This document shows positions 26,637-35,678 of a stretch of DNA of 64,000 nucleotides, piece by piece. Below the pieces are notes generated by a model, which was given only the letters and a program-made list of their open reading frames with translations, was not told the origin of the DNA and did not search any database. The DNA lies in contig PGZZ01000002.1 of assembly GCA_002841545.1 (NCBI GenBank), forward strand, positions 310,001 to 374,000. Reading direction: 5' to 3'. The first letter of the stretch is position 1, and each line of letters begins with the position of its first letter. The position numbers were made by a program, and so were the translations under genes. This DNA is from Firmicutes bacterium HGW-Firmicutes-16. GTDB taxonomy: Bacteria; Bacillota; Clostridia; Oscillospirales; Oscillospiraceae.

Positions 26637-27341
26637 TTGCAACTTCTTAAGCTCTCGCTAAGGCTCGAAGCCATTGCGAGGCTCATTCCCTCCGTCGGCT
26701 CCGTTGCCGATGTAGGCACCGACCACGGATATATCCCCGTGTGGCTCGCGCAGAACGGGCATGAGGGAGCGCTCTTTGCTACCGATATTAATAGCGAGCC
26801 GCTTTCGCACGCGAAGCATACGGCGGTAGAATATGGGCTCTCTGACAGAATAGAATTTCACCTTTGCAATGGACTTGCGGCTCTTGACGGCAGCGATACT
26901 GTCATTATTGCGGGGATGGGCGGAGAAAATATCGCTGATATCATTTTGGCCGCACCTTGGGTTAAAGAAAAGAACTGCCTGCTTGTGCTTCAGCCGATGT
27001 CAAAATCAGCGTATCTCCGTGCTTGGCTTTTCGAAAACGGCTTTGAGGTGCTCTCCGAACAGCTCGTTCAGGACGGAAACATTTACGAAATACTGACAGT
27101 TCGAGCCGGAAAAGACGAGCCCTATTCCCCATCTGAGCTTCTAATCGGTCACGCACGCCTTATATCAAACAGCCTGCTTTTCGAAAAAAGACTACGTCAA
27201 CTTATTAGCAAGACAAAAAGGACTGTTGAGGGGCTTTCCTCATCCGGAAGAGCTGAGGATGCCGAGCGTCTGACGCGAGCACAAGAGGTACTTAATTCGC
27301 TGCAAGAGCTGAAATACGGCGGAGCGCCGACGGAAAAATAA
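26637..27341 (+). CDS. trmK: tRNA (adenine-22-N1)-methyltransferase TrmK
   Basis: TrmK methylates adenosine 22 of bacterial tRNAs. Family features are LSLRLEAIARLIP, SAM-binding VADVGTDHGYIPVWLA, ATDINSEPLSHA, the catalytic-region IIAGMGGENIADIL-like segment and LQPMSKSAYLRAWLFENGF, plus a C-terminal coiled coil. The start is the TTG at 26637, six bases after AGGAGGA; the upstream ATG at 26616 precedes that ribosome-binding site. The nif3-like gene follows after 10 bases, a pairing conserved in Firmicutes. Confidence 0.93.
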   Translation: MQLLKLSLRLEAIARLIPSVGSVADVGTDHGYIPVWLAQNGHEGALFATDINSEPLSHAKHTAVEYGLSDRIEFHLCNGLAALDGSDTVIIAGMGGENIADIILAAPWVKEKNCLLVLQPMSKSAYLRAWLFENGFEVLSEQLVQDGNIYEILTVRAGKDEPYSPSELLIGHARLISNSLLFEKRLRQLISKTKRTVEGLSSSGRAEDAERLTRAQEVLNSLQELKYGGAPTEK

Positions 27342-27351
27342 GGAGGTCACC

Positions 27352-28143
27352 ATGCCAAAGGTCAAGGATATAGTCAGTTATTTTACGGCGATTGTTCCGC
27401 CCGAGATGAAAATGAAATTTGATAATGTCGGCCTGCTCGTCGGACTCTGCGAGGAGGAAATAACAAGGGCTATCGTGGCTCTTGATATTACGGACGACGT
27501 CATTAACGAAGCTATCCGGTCTGACGCCCAGCTGATACTTTCGCACCACCCTGTCTTTTTCGAGCTTAAAAAAATCAGTGATGACAGCCTCATTGGTAAA
27601 AAGGTCATTAAGATGCTTCAAAACGGCATTTCGGGCTTTTGTCAGCACACCAATTTGGACTGTGTTAACGGCGGCGTCAACGACGCCCTAGCGGAAAAGC
27701 TTGGCGTAAGGGTCGAGGGCTTTCTGGACGGACCGCACCTCACGGCAGACGGCAAGGAATACGGCATGGGGCGCTTCGGCTTTCTGCCCTCACCCGTCGA
27801 GTTTGAGGACTACCTCTGCGACGTCAAATTCGTTTTGAATTCGTCAGGTGTCAGGTATCACAGCGCGGGCAGGACTGTCAGCAAGGTAGCTCTCTGCGGC
27901 GGCTCCGGCGGAGAATATGTTGAAAAAGCGATTGCGCTCGGCTGTGACACTCTCGTAACGGCAGACGTGAAGAATAATCAATTCCTTGCCGCGAAAGAGC
28001 TGGGGCTAAACCTAATTGACGCAGACCATTTTTGTACTGAAAACGTCGTTGTTCCCGTTCTTGCGAGTATGCTCAAAAAGGGGTTCCCCGAAATCGATGT
28101 TTTAATTTCAAAGTCCTCCGTTCAGCCGGCGAAATTCTACTAA
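27352..28143 (+). CDS. Nif3-like dinuclear metal center hexameric protein
   Basis: A protein of the Nif3/YqfO (DUF34) family, 263 aa, without the longer insert of YqfO. Metal-site motifs are visible: ILSHHPVFF, CQHTNLD and the C-terminal DADHFCTE. The function is not firmly established; GTP cyclohydrolase-like activity has been proposed for some members. AAGGAGGTCACC precedes the ATG. It is co-transcribed with trmK and followed by a strong terminator. Confidence 0.93.
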   Translation: MPKVKDIVSYFTAIVPPEMKMKFDNVGLLVGLCEEEITRAIVALDITDDVINEAIRSDAQLILSHHPVFFELKKISDDSLIGKKVIKMLQNGISGFCQHTNLDCVNGGVNDALAEKLGVRVEGFLDGPHLTADGKEYGMGRFGFLPSPVEFEDYLCDVKFVLNSSGVRYHSAGRTVSKVALCGGSGGEYVEKAIALGCDTLVTADVKNNQFLAAKELGLNLIDADHFCTENVVVPVLASMLKKGFPEIDVLISKSSVQPAKFY

Positions 28144-28147
28144 TAAT

Positions 28148-28186
28148 AAAGAACTCTTCTTTCCGAATTGAAAGAAGAGTTCTTTT
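28148..28186. terminator. Bidirectional intrinsic terminator
   Basis: A 16-bp stem AAAGAACTCTTCTTTC and its complement with a CGAATT loop, lying between convergent nif3-like and CDF genes. Confidence 0.88.
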
Positions 28187-29347
28187 CTATACAAAGGATC
28201 TGTCGCATTTTATAACGCAGTTGTGGTTCGGCAGGAGTTTTCCAACCTCATCTGAAATCTGCTTTTTCAGATCCTCGTCACATTTCTTGCAACCATACTG
28301 CACCACTATGTCAAACACGAGATTCGTATGCGAGGTTCCCGGGATATAGCGAAAGTCGTGGATAGTTATGCTCTCGTCAATATTCCTGACAACATTTGTC
28401 ACTATATCTCTCAAGCGTGCCAACTCCTGATCGTTCGTATCGATTGGGTCAAAGTGAATGACCGCTTCACAGCCGAGCTTTTCTTCAAGCACTTTTTCGG
28501 CGTCATCGATGACCGCGTGCGCCTCAAATACTTCAATGCTGGACGGCACCTCGGCATGAAGTGAAATCATGAGTCTGCCGGGACCGTAATTGTGCACAAC
28601 AAGGTCGTGCATACCCGTGATTTGCTCATGCGACATCACAATCTTCTCGATTTCGGTCACCAATTCCTTCGATGGAGGCGTGCCCAAAAGCGGCGCAAGA
28701 GTGTCTTTTGCTGAGCTCACACCGGAATAAAGAATGAAGACTGAAACGGCGAGCCCTGCCCAGCTATCGAGGTTGAGCGTCGTATAACGTGAGACGATGA
28801 GAGAGACCAAAACCGCGCTTGTTGCAGCAACGTCGCTCAGACTGTCCCTTGTCACAGCGCCTATCGCCGCAGAGTCAATGAGGTTTGCAAGCTTTCTGTT
28901 ATATAGTGCCATGTAGAGCTTAATGCATATCGACGCCGCGAGGACAACTAATGTTACAGCGTTGAATTCAACTGGAGTCGGTGAAATGATACCTTTAATC
29001 GAGCTTTTCGCCAGCTCATAACCCATCAAAAGTATCACAACCGAAACGATGAAGCCGGCAATATACTCAAATCTCCCATGTCCGAACGGATGCTCTGGAT
29101 CGGCTTTTTTACCCGAAAGCCGAAAACCGACGATAGTAATAACGGAGCTCCCCGCGTCCGAGAGGTTGTTGAAAGCGTCAGCGATTATCGCGACAGAGCC
29201 GGATAACAGCGCGACGGTGAGCTTCCCGCCAAAGAGCAGAAGGTTTAAGAGTATCCCCACCAAACCGCTGATAACACCAAATCTTCTTCGCGTCTCAGCA
29301 CTGTAGGGACCTCCCTGTGTTTTTAGTTTTTGAATCAGATAAAACAT
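28187..29347 (-). CDS. Cation diffusion facilitator family metal exporter
   Basis: A proton-coupled divalent-metal exporter. It has six membrane helices with metal-site motifs ADAFNNLSDAGSS in helix 2 and RDSLSDVAATS in helix 5, the PEHPFGHGRFEYI loop, and a C-terminal cytoplasmic domain with LHAEVPSSIEVFEAH. A further C-terminal extension of ~80 residues contains CKKCDEDLKKQI and a terminal histidine. The metal (Zn, Mn, Fe or Co) cannot be read with certainty, since helix 2 carries Asn in place of the usual His/Asp. The alkD-like gene lies one base upstream of its start, so it is part of a minus-strand operon. Confidence 0.92.
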   Translation of the reverse strand: MFYLIQKLKTQGGPYSAETRRRFGVISGLVGILLNLLLFGGKLTVALLSGSVAIIADAFNNLSDAGSSVITIVGFRLSGKKADPEHPFGHGRFEYIAGFIVSVVILLMGYELAKSSIKGIISPTPVEFNAVTLVVLAASICIKLYMALYNRKLANLIDSAAIGAVTRDSLSDVAATSAVLVSLIVSRYTTLNLDSWAGLAVSVFILYSGVSSAKDTLAPLLGTPPSKELVTEIEKIVMSHEQITGMHDLVVHNYGPGRLMISLHAEVPSSIEVFEAHAVIDDAEKVLEEKLGCEAVIHFDPIDTNDQELARLRDIVTNVVRNIDESITIHDFRYIPGTSHTNLVFDIVVQYGCKKCDEDLKKQISDEVGKLLPNHNCVIKCDRSFV

Positions 29348-29348
29348 C

Positions 29349-30071
29349 TTATACTCCTAAATGTCCGTTTTTCTTTGCTGTGCGGCGTCTCATCGCCTTG
29401 ATTACCGCTTTTTCCTCGGTACTCGGCTTGATCGACTCGCAAATCTTCTGAAGAGATTTATTGTAAGTAAAATCGTCCAGACGGTTATTCTTTAAATAGT
29501 TGATTGTTAGCTCCGGTTGGTTTACATAACACATAGACACGGCCCAAGCGACCGCCATTTTAACGTAGTAATCCTCGTTTTTAATATCCTCAAAAAGCCT
29601 CAGCATTTCAGCAGTATGTTCATCATCAATGTAGTAAATGAGCATCATGACGACGGCAAACCGTATCTCATAGGGCTTGTCAGAGTTTACATAATCCATC
29701 AGGAAGGCCCATACTCGCGTTTTGTTGTCCTTCGTGAGTTTGAGCCCTCCGCAAAAGCTGTCGCAGAGCGCCCAGTTCGTGATTTTGGGAATGTAGCGGC
29801 GTGCTTCTGTCAAAACGACCTCGATATCTTCCTTGAGCAGTCCGATCACACTTCCCTGCAGAAGTGTTTCCTCATAATATATATCCCTGTTCTGCTCAAA
29901 GTATGCCCTCCAGTCGTCCTTTGCCAGCTCCTTAGAAAGCTTCTTCATGTCCGGTGAGCGCACACCGAGGATGTTTTCCGCACCCGGTATCAAAGACGCC
30001 ATAAACTTTTGATATTTCGGCTCGGCAAACGTATGTAGCTTTTCACGATATCTTTCGTAGATTTCTGCCAT
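29349..30071 (-). CDS. AlkD-like DNA alkylation repair protein
   Basis: A 240-residue all-helical HEAT-repeat protein of the DNA alkylation repair (AlkC/AlkD) family. Recognisable segments are ILGVRSPDMKKLSKELAK, ITNWALCDSFCGGLK and YVKMAVAWAVSMCYV. AlkD enzymes excise bulky cationic alkylpurines without base flipping. Its start shares one base with the stop of the ogt-like gene (TGATG), so the two repair genes are translationally coupled. Confidence 0.9.
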   Translation of the reverse strand: MAEIYERYREKLHTFAEPKYQKFMASLIPGAENILGVRSPDMKKLSKELAKDDWRAYFEQNRDIYYEETLLQGSVIGLLKEDIEVVLTEARRYIPKITNWALCDSFCGGLKLTKDNKTRVWAFLMDYVNSDKPYEIRFAVVMMLIYYIDDEHTAEMLRLFEDIKNEDYYVKMAVAWAVSMCYVNQPELTINYLKNNRLDDFTYNKSLQKICESIKPSTEEKAVIKAMRRRTAKKNGHLGV

Positions 30072-30532
30072 CAGCCGTTTTTCCTTTCAAGCTCGAGAAG
30101 CAGGGTCTTCGTCTCCAGTCCCCCGCCGTAACCGCCAAGACCTCCGTCTGCCGCGATAACTCTGTGGCAGGGTATTATGATTGTAATCGGGTTATTGTGG
30201 TTCGCGCCGCCCACGGCTCTGAAGCCCTTGGGAGAACCCACTCGCTCCGCGATGTCCTTATAGCTTCTCGTTTCGCCGTAAGGAATCTCTAAAAGCTCAG
30301 CCCAGGCCTTTTTCTGAAATTTGGTTCCTTGAGCGTCCAGCGGCAAATCAAAGACTTTGCGCTTACCTTCGAAGTATTCCCGTAGCTGCTCTGCCGCATT
30401 TTCACTTAGCTTTGAAGGCTTTCCCCCGACCTTTTCATCCGTAAAAAGGACATGACAAATCGCGGTGTCAGTATAGCCTATCTTTAAATTTCCGCAAGGA
30501 AACTTGTATACAGCAAAATCTTCGTTTTTCAT
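30071..30532 (-). CDS. ogt: Methylated-DNA--protein-cysteine methyltransferase
   Basis: A suicide repair protein that takes O6-alkyl groups from guanine. The active-site motif IPCHRVIAADG and the preceding GFRAVGGANHNNPI are intact, with the DNA-binding winged-helix GETRSYKDIAERVGSP. The ATG at 30532 is preferred because GGAGGG lies seven bases upstream, giving 153 aa. It is coupled to the AlkD-like gene, so this locus handles alkylation damage by two chemistries. Confidence 0.94.
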   Translation of the reverse strand: MKNEDFAVYKFPCGNLKIGYTDTAICHVLFTDEKVGGKPSKLSENAAEQLREYFEGKRKVFDLPLDAQGTKFQKKAWAELLEIPYGETRSYKDIAERVGSPKGFRAVGGANHNNPITIIIPCHRVIAADGGLGGYGGGLETKTLLLELERKNG

Positions 30533-30554
30533 TAATAGTCCCTCCAAGTGTTCA

Positions 30555-31454
30555 TCAAGTCTTTAATTTATCAAATGAGCGTTCCAATTCTTTAACGAGT
30601 TTTTCCCTCGCTTCAGCCTGTGCCTGCTCCATGCTTTTAACGTGCATCTCGGTTGTTATACCCGCCGTCGCTGCTTGATTGATGACCGCGAAAACGGCTT
30701 TTTCCATTTCGCCGCCTTCCGAATAGTCCGCTTTCAGAACATAATCGACGCGCCCCTCCAAAAGCAGCTCGTTTACCTTGTCCTTACTGTTTTGATAAAC
30801 GGCAATTGAGTGTCCGCCGTTCGTGCGGACAAGCTTCATGCACGGCACATCCGTAAGTCCGTCGCCTATATACACCATGTTGCGGAAGGGCACTCTGCGC
30901 TTATCTTCCTCCATAAATTCGTTGAGCCCGTCGTTTTCCGTTACATCGAAAACGCCCTTGTTGATGCGAAACAAAAACTGGGTTTTGCTCGTATAGTTCA
31001 CAGCCATTGCGGGCCAGCAGGGCTCGTCATTTTCGTCGTAGCAATATTCTGCGGCGTATATCTGTTCGAAGTTTTTGGCTATCCGTGTTCCCTCGATTAT
31101 CTCCTTGAGCCCCGATGATATTATGTAGTGCTCGGCTTTCATCCCACGCTCTTCGGCGTAGGCATTTATACGTCCGAACCAGGATTCAACGCCTTCGAAA
31201 AGCTCGACGTCCCTGCCTAGAGCGCGCAGGGTATCTCGAGTGAAAAGAAACTTTCCCTTTGCCTTTTTGAACATGACATACATATAGGCAAGTATCTGAT
31301 CCATGCGGTTTTCGCGCATAGTTTTGCCGCACTCCGCCCAGAAGTCTTCGGGAGTCATTTTTATACTGGGTATAAAGGCGTACTCCTGCATGTCTTTTGG
31401 CGAAAGCGTTTTGTCAAAGTCATACATCAGGGCAAATATCGGTTTTTCGGACAT
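30555..31454 (-). CDS. HAD-family phosphatase
   Basis: A soluble haloacid-dehalogenase-like hydrolase of 300 aa. Motif I is MYDFDKTLSPKD (DxDxT), motif II lies in IISSGLKEIIEGT, and motif III/IV is YIGDGLTDVPCM. A helical cap of C1 type follows motif I. It resembles phosphoserine-phosphatase-like HADs of unknown substrate. The ATG at 31454 with GGAGG upstream is used rather than a start five codons earlier. Confidence 0.88.
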   Translation of the reverse strand: MSEKPIFALMYDFDKTLSPKDMQEYAFIPSIKMTPEDFWAECGKTMRENRMDQILAYMYVMFKKAKGKFLFTRDTLRALGRDVELFEGVESWFGRINAYAEERGMKAEHYIISSGLKEIIEGTRIAKNFEQIYAAEYCYDENDEPCWPAMAVNYTSKTQFLFRINKGVFDVTENDGLNEFMEEDKRRVPFRNMVYIGDGLTDVPCMKLVRTNGGHSIAVYQNSKDKVNELLLEGRVDYVLKADYSEGGEMEKAVFAVINQAATAGITTEMHVKSMEQAQAEAREKLVKELERSFDKLKT

Positions 31455-31480
31455 TGTCAGAGCCTCCAATGTTTCAGCGG

Positions 31481-31966
31481 TTAAATTTTGCCGTCTCTTA
31501 CAGCGAGCACAAATTCCAGCGGATGCATAATTATCGCCGCCGTTTCCTCCGGCGTTTTTCCCTCGCTGAGGCAGCGTCTTACGATTACCGGCATGGACTC
31601 GCCGACTTCAATCAGATGTCCGTCAGGGTCGAATATTTTAATTGACCTCTGCTGCCAGTCATACTTCACGGGCGGATGAACTCTTTCCACATCAGGAAAG
31701 GCATTTAGCTTTTCCATAAAGCCTTCAAAATCGTCCACATCAAAATATAGCTCCATATTGTAGCATTTATCATAGGTCGGTTCCTCCGGCAAACGCCCAA
31801 TCCTCGCAAAGTCCTCCTGCAGGGAAAAGCCGCCGCTCAAGGTAACATTTTCGCCAAAATCGAGAACGACTTCTTGTCCAAACAGGTCTTTATAAAAATT
31901 CTTAGATACCTCGATATCCTTAACCGCTATCAGCGGCATCTTAAAATCGACATTCATTCTCATCAT
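31481..31966 (-). CDS. VOC (glyoxalase/bleomycin-resistance) superfamily protein
   Basis: A small beta-alpha-beta-beta-beta domain protein: MPLIAVKDIEVSKNFYKDLFG is the usual first half, and IFDPDGHLIEVGE with a metal-ligand Glu the second. A C-terminal helical tail of ~35 residues is added. Substrate unknown. The start could be any of three clustered Met codons near 31960. Confidence 0.85.
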   Translation of the reverse strand: MMRMNVDFKMPLIAVKDIEVSKNFYKDLFGQEVVLDFGENVTLSGGFSLQEDFARIGRLPEEPTYDKCYNMELYFDVDDFEGFMEKLNAFPDVERVHPPVKYDWQQRSIKIFDPDGHLIEVGESMPVIVRRCLSEGKTPEETAAIIMHPLEFVLAVRDGKI

Positions 31967-32022
31967 CCTCTCAATTTCTGGCTTTAATTATATACTAATC
32001 TTTTGCATTATCAAGAACAAAA

Positions 32023-32043
32023 AGCACAGGGGTTCCCTGTGCT
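32023..32043 (-). terminator. Intrinsic terminator after thpR
   Basis: A 9-bp stem AGCACAGGG/CCCTGTGCT followed on the minus strand by TTTTTG. Confidence 0.85.
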
Positions 32044-32053
32044 CCGGTTCTAT

Positions 32054-32563
32054 TCAATTACTTTTTAGGTCGCGTCCATATACCTCGGTATAGGTAAGCC
32101 TTCCGTCAATGCGATCCGACTTCATTAGCGAGATGCGCGAGACGCTCATCGCTTTCCTCGTTACGTTAAGATTTACGGGACTTCGCGTCTCGAGCTTTCT
32201 TGCAATGGTTATATGCGGCTTAAAGGCGCGATCCTCAATATCAAATCCGCTTTTACGCAGCTCGTTCTGAATATTTTCGGCAAGAGCTTTCAGCTTCGGA
32301 TTATTCTCAATACCGACCCAGTGAAGCTTGCCGAAATTTCCAGCTCCTAATATTGCCATTTCAAAAACCGGAACGACACATCGGTCAATAACGCTACGTA
32401 TGGTCTGAACATCCTCGGATTCGCCGATAAACGCAAGCGTCAGGTGTAGGTTTTCTGGGCGTGTAAAATTGCCAGAAACCGCCTGAGCGCTAAGCTCTTC
32501 AATCGCCGAAAGCAGAGCGAATTTCACTTCGTTCGAAAAATGTACCGCGATAAAAAGGCGCAT
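32054..32563 (-). CDS. thpR: RNA 2',3'-cyclic phosphodiesterase (2H phosphoesterase)
   Basis: The two HxTx motifs of the 2H family are present: ENLHLTLAFIGE and KPHITIARKLE. The N-terminus MRLFIAVHFSNEV is typical of ThpR, which opens 2',3'-cyclic phosphates and can act as a 2'-5' RNA ligase. The ATG at 32563 has GGGAGGAG upstream and gives 169 aa. Confidence 0.92.
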   Translation of the reverse strand: MRLFIAVHFSNEVKFALLSAIEELSAQAVSGNFTRPENLHLTLAFIGESEDVQTIRSVIDRCVVPVFEMAILGAGNFGKLHWVGIENNPKLKALAENIQNELRKSGFDIEDRAFKPHITIARKLETRSPVNLNVTRKAMSVSRISLMKSDRIDGRLTYTEVYGRDLKSN

Positions 32564-32604
32564 AGAAGCTCCTCCCACAATGATTTCACGGGAGGAGGCA
32601 GTCC

Positions 32605-33423
32605 TTACTCAGCCGCCACTTTTCCCGTCTTTTTCTTCTTTCGGTGCATGAGCTTATCGATGTAGAATGTGAACACAGCGAACGCGGCCACGATGCTAAG
32701 ATTCTGGTAAATCGTCGAAAGTGCATTGGAGTTTTCGTGACGGCTTTCACCGTTCATTTTTCTGCCGCCATTGCCGTCAATGAACGCGGCTAAGTCTGCA
32801 GAGCTAGATACCTCACCTTCACCGAAAGAATATCCGCTGTTGCCTCTTTCGGAATAGCCTGAAGCAATCGACGCGACCTTGTTAAAATATCCAGTTGAAA
32901 CGATATTATATGAGCCTAGCGAAAATACAATAATCGCGCAAGCGGTCGCGATGGCTCCCAGCGCTCTTTTCTTCGGGATATTCAGAAGCTTTTTCACTAT
33001 TGCAACAACCCTGTTCCATGAAAGCCCGATGTGGGTTCCGATGAGCGCAAGAGCAATATATGATACAGCTTTATGCAGGCTCTCGACATTTAAATGTACG
33101 TTAATGACGGAAGCAAAAAGCACCTTTGACATCAGTATGCCCGTGACGATTATAACGGCTACAGCGATGAGCAGCAGGGCATCCACTATGTAGGCGACCC
33201 TCGTTCTTACAGGCAGCTTAGGGTTAAAAAGCTTCTTCGTGACGCCCTTGAGCCACGCTCTGTTTTGAATCATATGGATTATAATAAAAGCTCCAATGGC
33301 AAGCCCGGCGATTTCGTGGAAGGTCATTCCGCCCAGCGCCGTTTTGTTGAAAAGTATCGCAAAAACAATCGCCATGAGTATATCAAGGGCTATTTTAACC
33401 TTGTGTTTGTTTTTTGTCTGCAT
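32605..33423 (-). CDS. DUF4405 membrane protein (cytochrome b-like)
   Basis: This 272-residue protein has five or six membrane helices and histidines within them (FHEIAGLAIGAFIIIHMIQN, ESLHKAVSYIALALIGTHIGLSW), consistent with the DUF4405 family, which resembles heme-binding b-type cytochromes. A Gly/Ser-rich external loop of ~60 residues precedes the last helix and the basic tail. The start is the ATG at 33423; the longer reading lacks a ribosome-binding site. It is divergent from an AraC-type gene with ~230 bases between. Confidence 0.78.
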   Translation of the reverse strand: MQTKNKHKVKIALDILMAIVFAILFNKTALGGMTFHEIAGLAIGAFIIIHMIQNRAWLKGVTKKLFNPKLPVRTRVAYIVDALLLIAVAVIIVTGILMSKVLFASVINVHLNVESLHKAVSYIALALIGTHIGLSWNRVVAIVKKLLNIPKKRALGAIATACAIIVFSLGSYNIVSTGYFNKVASIASGYSERGNSGYSFGEGEVSSSADLAAFIDGNGGRKMNGESRHENSNALSTIYQNLSIVAAFAVFTFYIDKLMHRKKKKTGKVAAE

Positions 33424-33654
33424 TATACTACATCCCTTCAGCTTTGCATACCGAAAAACTGTTTTCACGCTCTGAACAGTTCGCTCAGTACCGGTTCTGC
33501 AATTGGTTCTGTTTTCGTACTTTATCCTCAGTACTTAAAGCTGACTTTAAAATTAAAAACCTCTTTTAATTTAGCGACTAAAGTTATAAAATCAGAACAA
33601 AGGATGCCAAGCGGGTTCAAGAATAATTCGGCGGCATAAGGTATACTGATTCAG

Positions 33655-34572
33655 GTGGTGATGATATTGGAACAAAACGAAGGAATTTTAGCTGTTAGGC
33701 GTATGCAAGAGTATATCGATGAGCACATTTCGGAACCGATGACTCTCTCACAGCTTTCAAGGGCGGCGGGCTATTCGCCGTGGCACTGTGATCGTCTCTT
33801 CAAGGAGTATTTAGGCAAAGCACCCTTCGAGTATATACGCTCACTACGGCTTTCCAAGGCGGCGCTCGTGCTGAGAGACAGCAAGACGAAGGTCATCGAT
33901 GTCGCGTTCGATTTCGTTTTCGACTCGCACGAAGGCTTTACAAAGGCCTTTTCAAAGGAGTTCGGGCTGCCCCCGAAAAGCTACTCGATGGTTTCTCCTC
34001 CGATACAGCTCTTCATTCCCTATCCCGCCAATGATTATCGCCATACTAAAACTAAGGGAGTCAAACCTATGCAAGAAAATAAGAAACTGATGCCGGTTTT
34101 CGTTCAAATCATCGAACGCCCCGAGAGAAAAGTGCTCTTAAAGCGCGGCATCAAAGCTGATGAATACTTCGCATACTGCGAGGACGTCGGCTGCGATATC
34201 TGGGGAATGCTGACGAGCGTCAAGGAAGCGCTTTACGAACCCATTGGCATGTGGCTGCCGGTAAGCATGAGGAAGGGTGGTTCCGAGTACGTTCAGGGCG
34301 TCGAGCTGCCGCTGGATTACTCAAAGCCCGTTCCCGAGGGCTACGAGCTAACCGAATTACCGCCCTGCAAAATGATGGTTTTTCAGGGACCTCCATTCAA
34401 GGATGACGATTTTGAGGAAGCCATCACGGATGTCTGGGAGCTTATCAAGACCTTTGACCCCAAGCTCTACGGCTACGAATGGGCGGAAAACGACGGCCCG
34501 AGATTCCAGCTCGCGCCGATGGGCTACCGGGGCTACATCGAGGCAAGACCGGTCAGACACATAAACAACTAA
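33655..34572 (+). CDS. AraC-family regulator with GyrI-like effector domain (copy 1)
   Basis: Residues ~15-115 form an AraC/XylS DNA-binding domain with two helix-turn-helix motifs (MTLSQLSRAAGYSPWHCDRLF and VIDVAFDFVFDSHEGFTKAF). The C-terminal ~165 residues look like a GyrI/BmrR-type ligand-binding domain ending in YIEARP. Such proteins usually sense a small molecule and control export or detoxification genes. The start is uncertain: GTG at 33655, ATG at 33661 or a TTG further in, near GGTGG. A paralogue lies at 35679-36539. Confidence 0.87.
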   Translation: MVMILEQNEGILAVRRMQEYIDEHISEPMTLSQLSRAAGYSPWHCDRLFKEYLGKAPFEYIRSLRLSKAALVLRDSKTKVIDVAFDFVFDSHEGFTKAFSKEFGLPPKSYSMVSPPIQLFIPYPANDYRHTKTKGVKPMQENKKLMPVFVQIIERPERKVLLKRGIKADEYFAYCEDVGCDIWGMLTSVKEALYEPIGMWLPVSMRKGGSEYVQGVELPLDYSKPVPEGYELTELPPCKMMVFQGPPFKDDDFEEAITDVWELIKTFDPKLYGYEWAENDGPRFQLAPMGYRGYIEARPVRHINN

Positions 34573-34580
34573 ACAGCATA

Positions 34581-34615
34581 CAGGGACAGAGCGTAAGCCT
34601 CTGTCCCTGCTTTTT
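34581..34615 (+). terminator. Intrinsic terminator
   Basis: An 11-bp stem CAGGGACAGAG/CTCTGTCCCTG followed by CTTTTTATTT. Confidence 0.9.
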
Positions 34616-34692
34616 ATTTATCAAGGATTCACATCCTTAGAAATGTGTGGTAATATCTTGATATAACATTATGCTTGAATGGAGCTTCGCCT

Positions 34693-35586
34693 ATGGCAAA
34701 TTATAAAGAAATGACCTGTTCATCGGCTTGCAACAAATTAAAGAGAAGCTTTCCTTTTGCTTATGACATGAATATTTATCGAGGCTGCGAGCACGGCTGC
34801 AAGTACTGCTTTGCCATGTATTCGCATCAATACTTAGGCTCCGAACAATACTTCAGTGATATTTATATAAAGACGAATATCGTGGAACAACTTGAAAAGC
34901 AGTTATCATCTCCTTCATGGAAAAGGGAGGTCGTAAGTATCGGCGGCGTGACGGACAGTTATCAGCCGATTGAAGCCGAATATAAGCTTATGCCGGACAT
35001 TCTGCGGCTATTTATTAAGTACAAAACCCCCTGCATCATCTCCACCAAGTCCGACCTCATTCTGAGGGACTATGACCTCATCGCGGAGCTTGCGTCAATC
35101 ACCTATGTCAATGTCGCGGCGACGATTACCTGTATGGATGAAAACGTCCGCAAAAAAATCGAGCCGGGCGGTGCTCCTTCCCTTAAACGCTTTGAAATGC
35201 TTAAGGAATTTTCTAAAACCGAGGCCTGCACTGGCCTTCACGTAATGCCGATTATCCCCTATCTGACCGACACTCGAGAAAACATCGATTCGCTTTATTC
35301 TCACGCAAGTGACAGCGCGGTTAAATACGTTTTACCGGGCGTTTTGTACCTCCGCGGAAAGACACGTGGAGCTTTCTTTGATTTTATCCGCAGCGATTTT
35401 CCGGATTTATGTAAACCGCTTATCGATCTTTATAAAACCGGCGGCGCTGGTAAAGAATACAAGGATTCGCTATATCCAATGGTGAACGAGCTTCGTTCAA
35501 AGTACAAGCTTTCCGGTAGCTACAGCGCTCCTATGAAAGAAAAACTCAAAAAGTCGGAGTGTGAGCAAATATCGCTTTTCGATTAA
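34693..35586 (+). CDS. SPL-family radical SAM protein
   Basis: A radical SAM enzyme with the iron-sulfur motif YRGCEHGCKYCFAMY (CxxxCxxC). Further similarity to the spore-photoproduct-lyase-related (Rv2578c-like) group is seen in VVSIGGVTDSYQPIEAEYKL and PCIISTKSDLILRDYDLI. The protein (297 aa) lacks the extra C-terminal parts of true SplB, so DNA-lesion repair is not assured. The ATG at 34693 follows GGAG by eight bases. It is bracketed by two AraC-GyrI regulators. Confidence 0.88.
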   Translation: MANYKEMTCSSACNKLKRSFPFAYDMNIYRGCEHGCKYCFAMYSHQYLGSEQYFSDIYIKTNIVEQLEKQLSSPSWKREVVSIGGVTDSYQPIEAEYKLMPDILRLFIKYKTPCIISTKSDLILRDYDLIAELASITYVNVAATITCMDENVRKKIEPGGAPSLKRFEMLKEFSKTEACTGLHVMPIIPYLTDTRENIDSLYSHASDSAVKYVLPGVLYLRGKTRGAFFDFIRSDFPDLCKPLIDLYKTGGAGKEYKDSLYPMVNELRSKYKLSGSYSAPMKEKLKKSECEQISLFD

Positions 35587-35678
35587 TTTTGCTACCATAG
35601 ACAACTCGCATTTTCGTGCAGGCAAAGAGAGGACAATTATTCCGTTTCTGTTAAACTCTGATTATAGAAGGTGATGCA

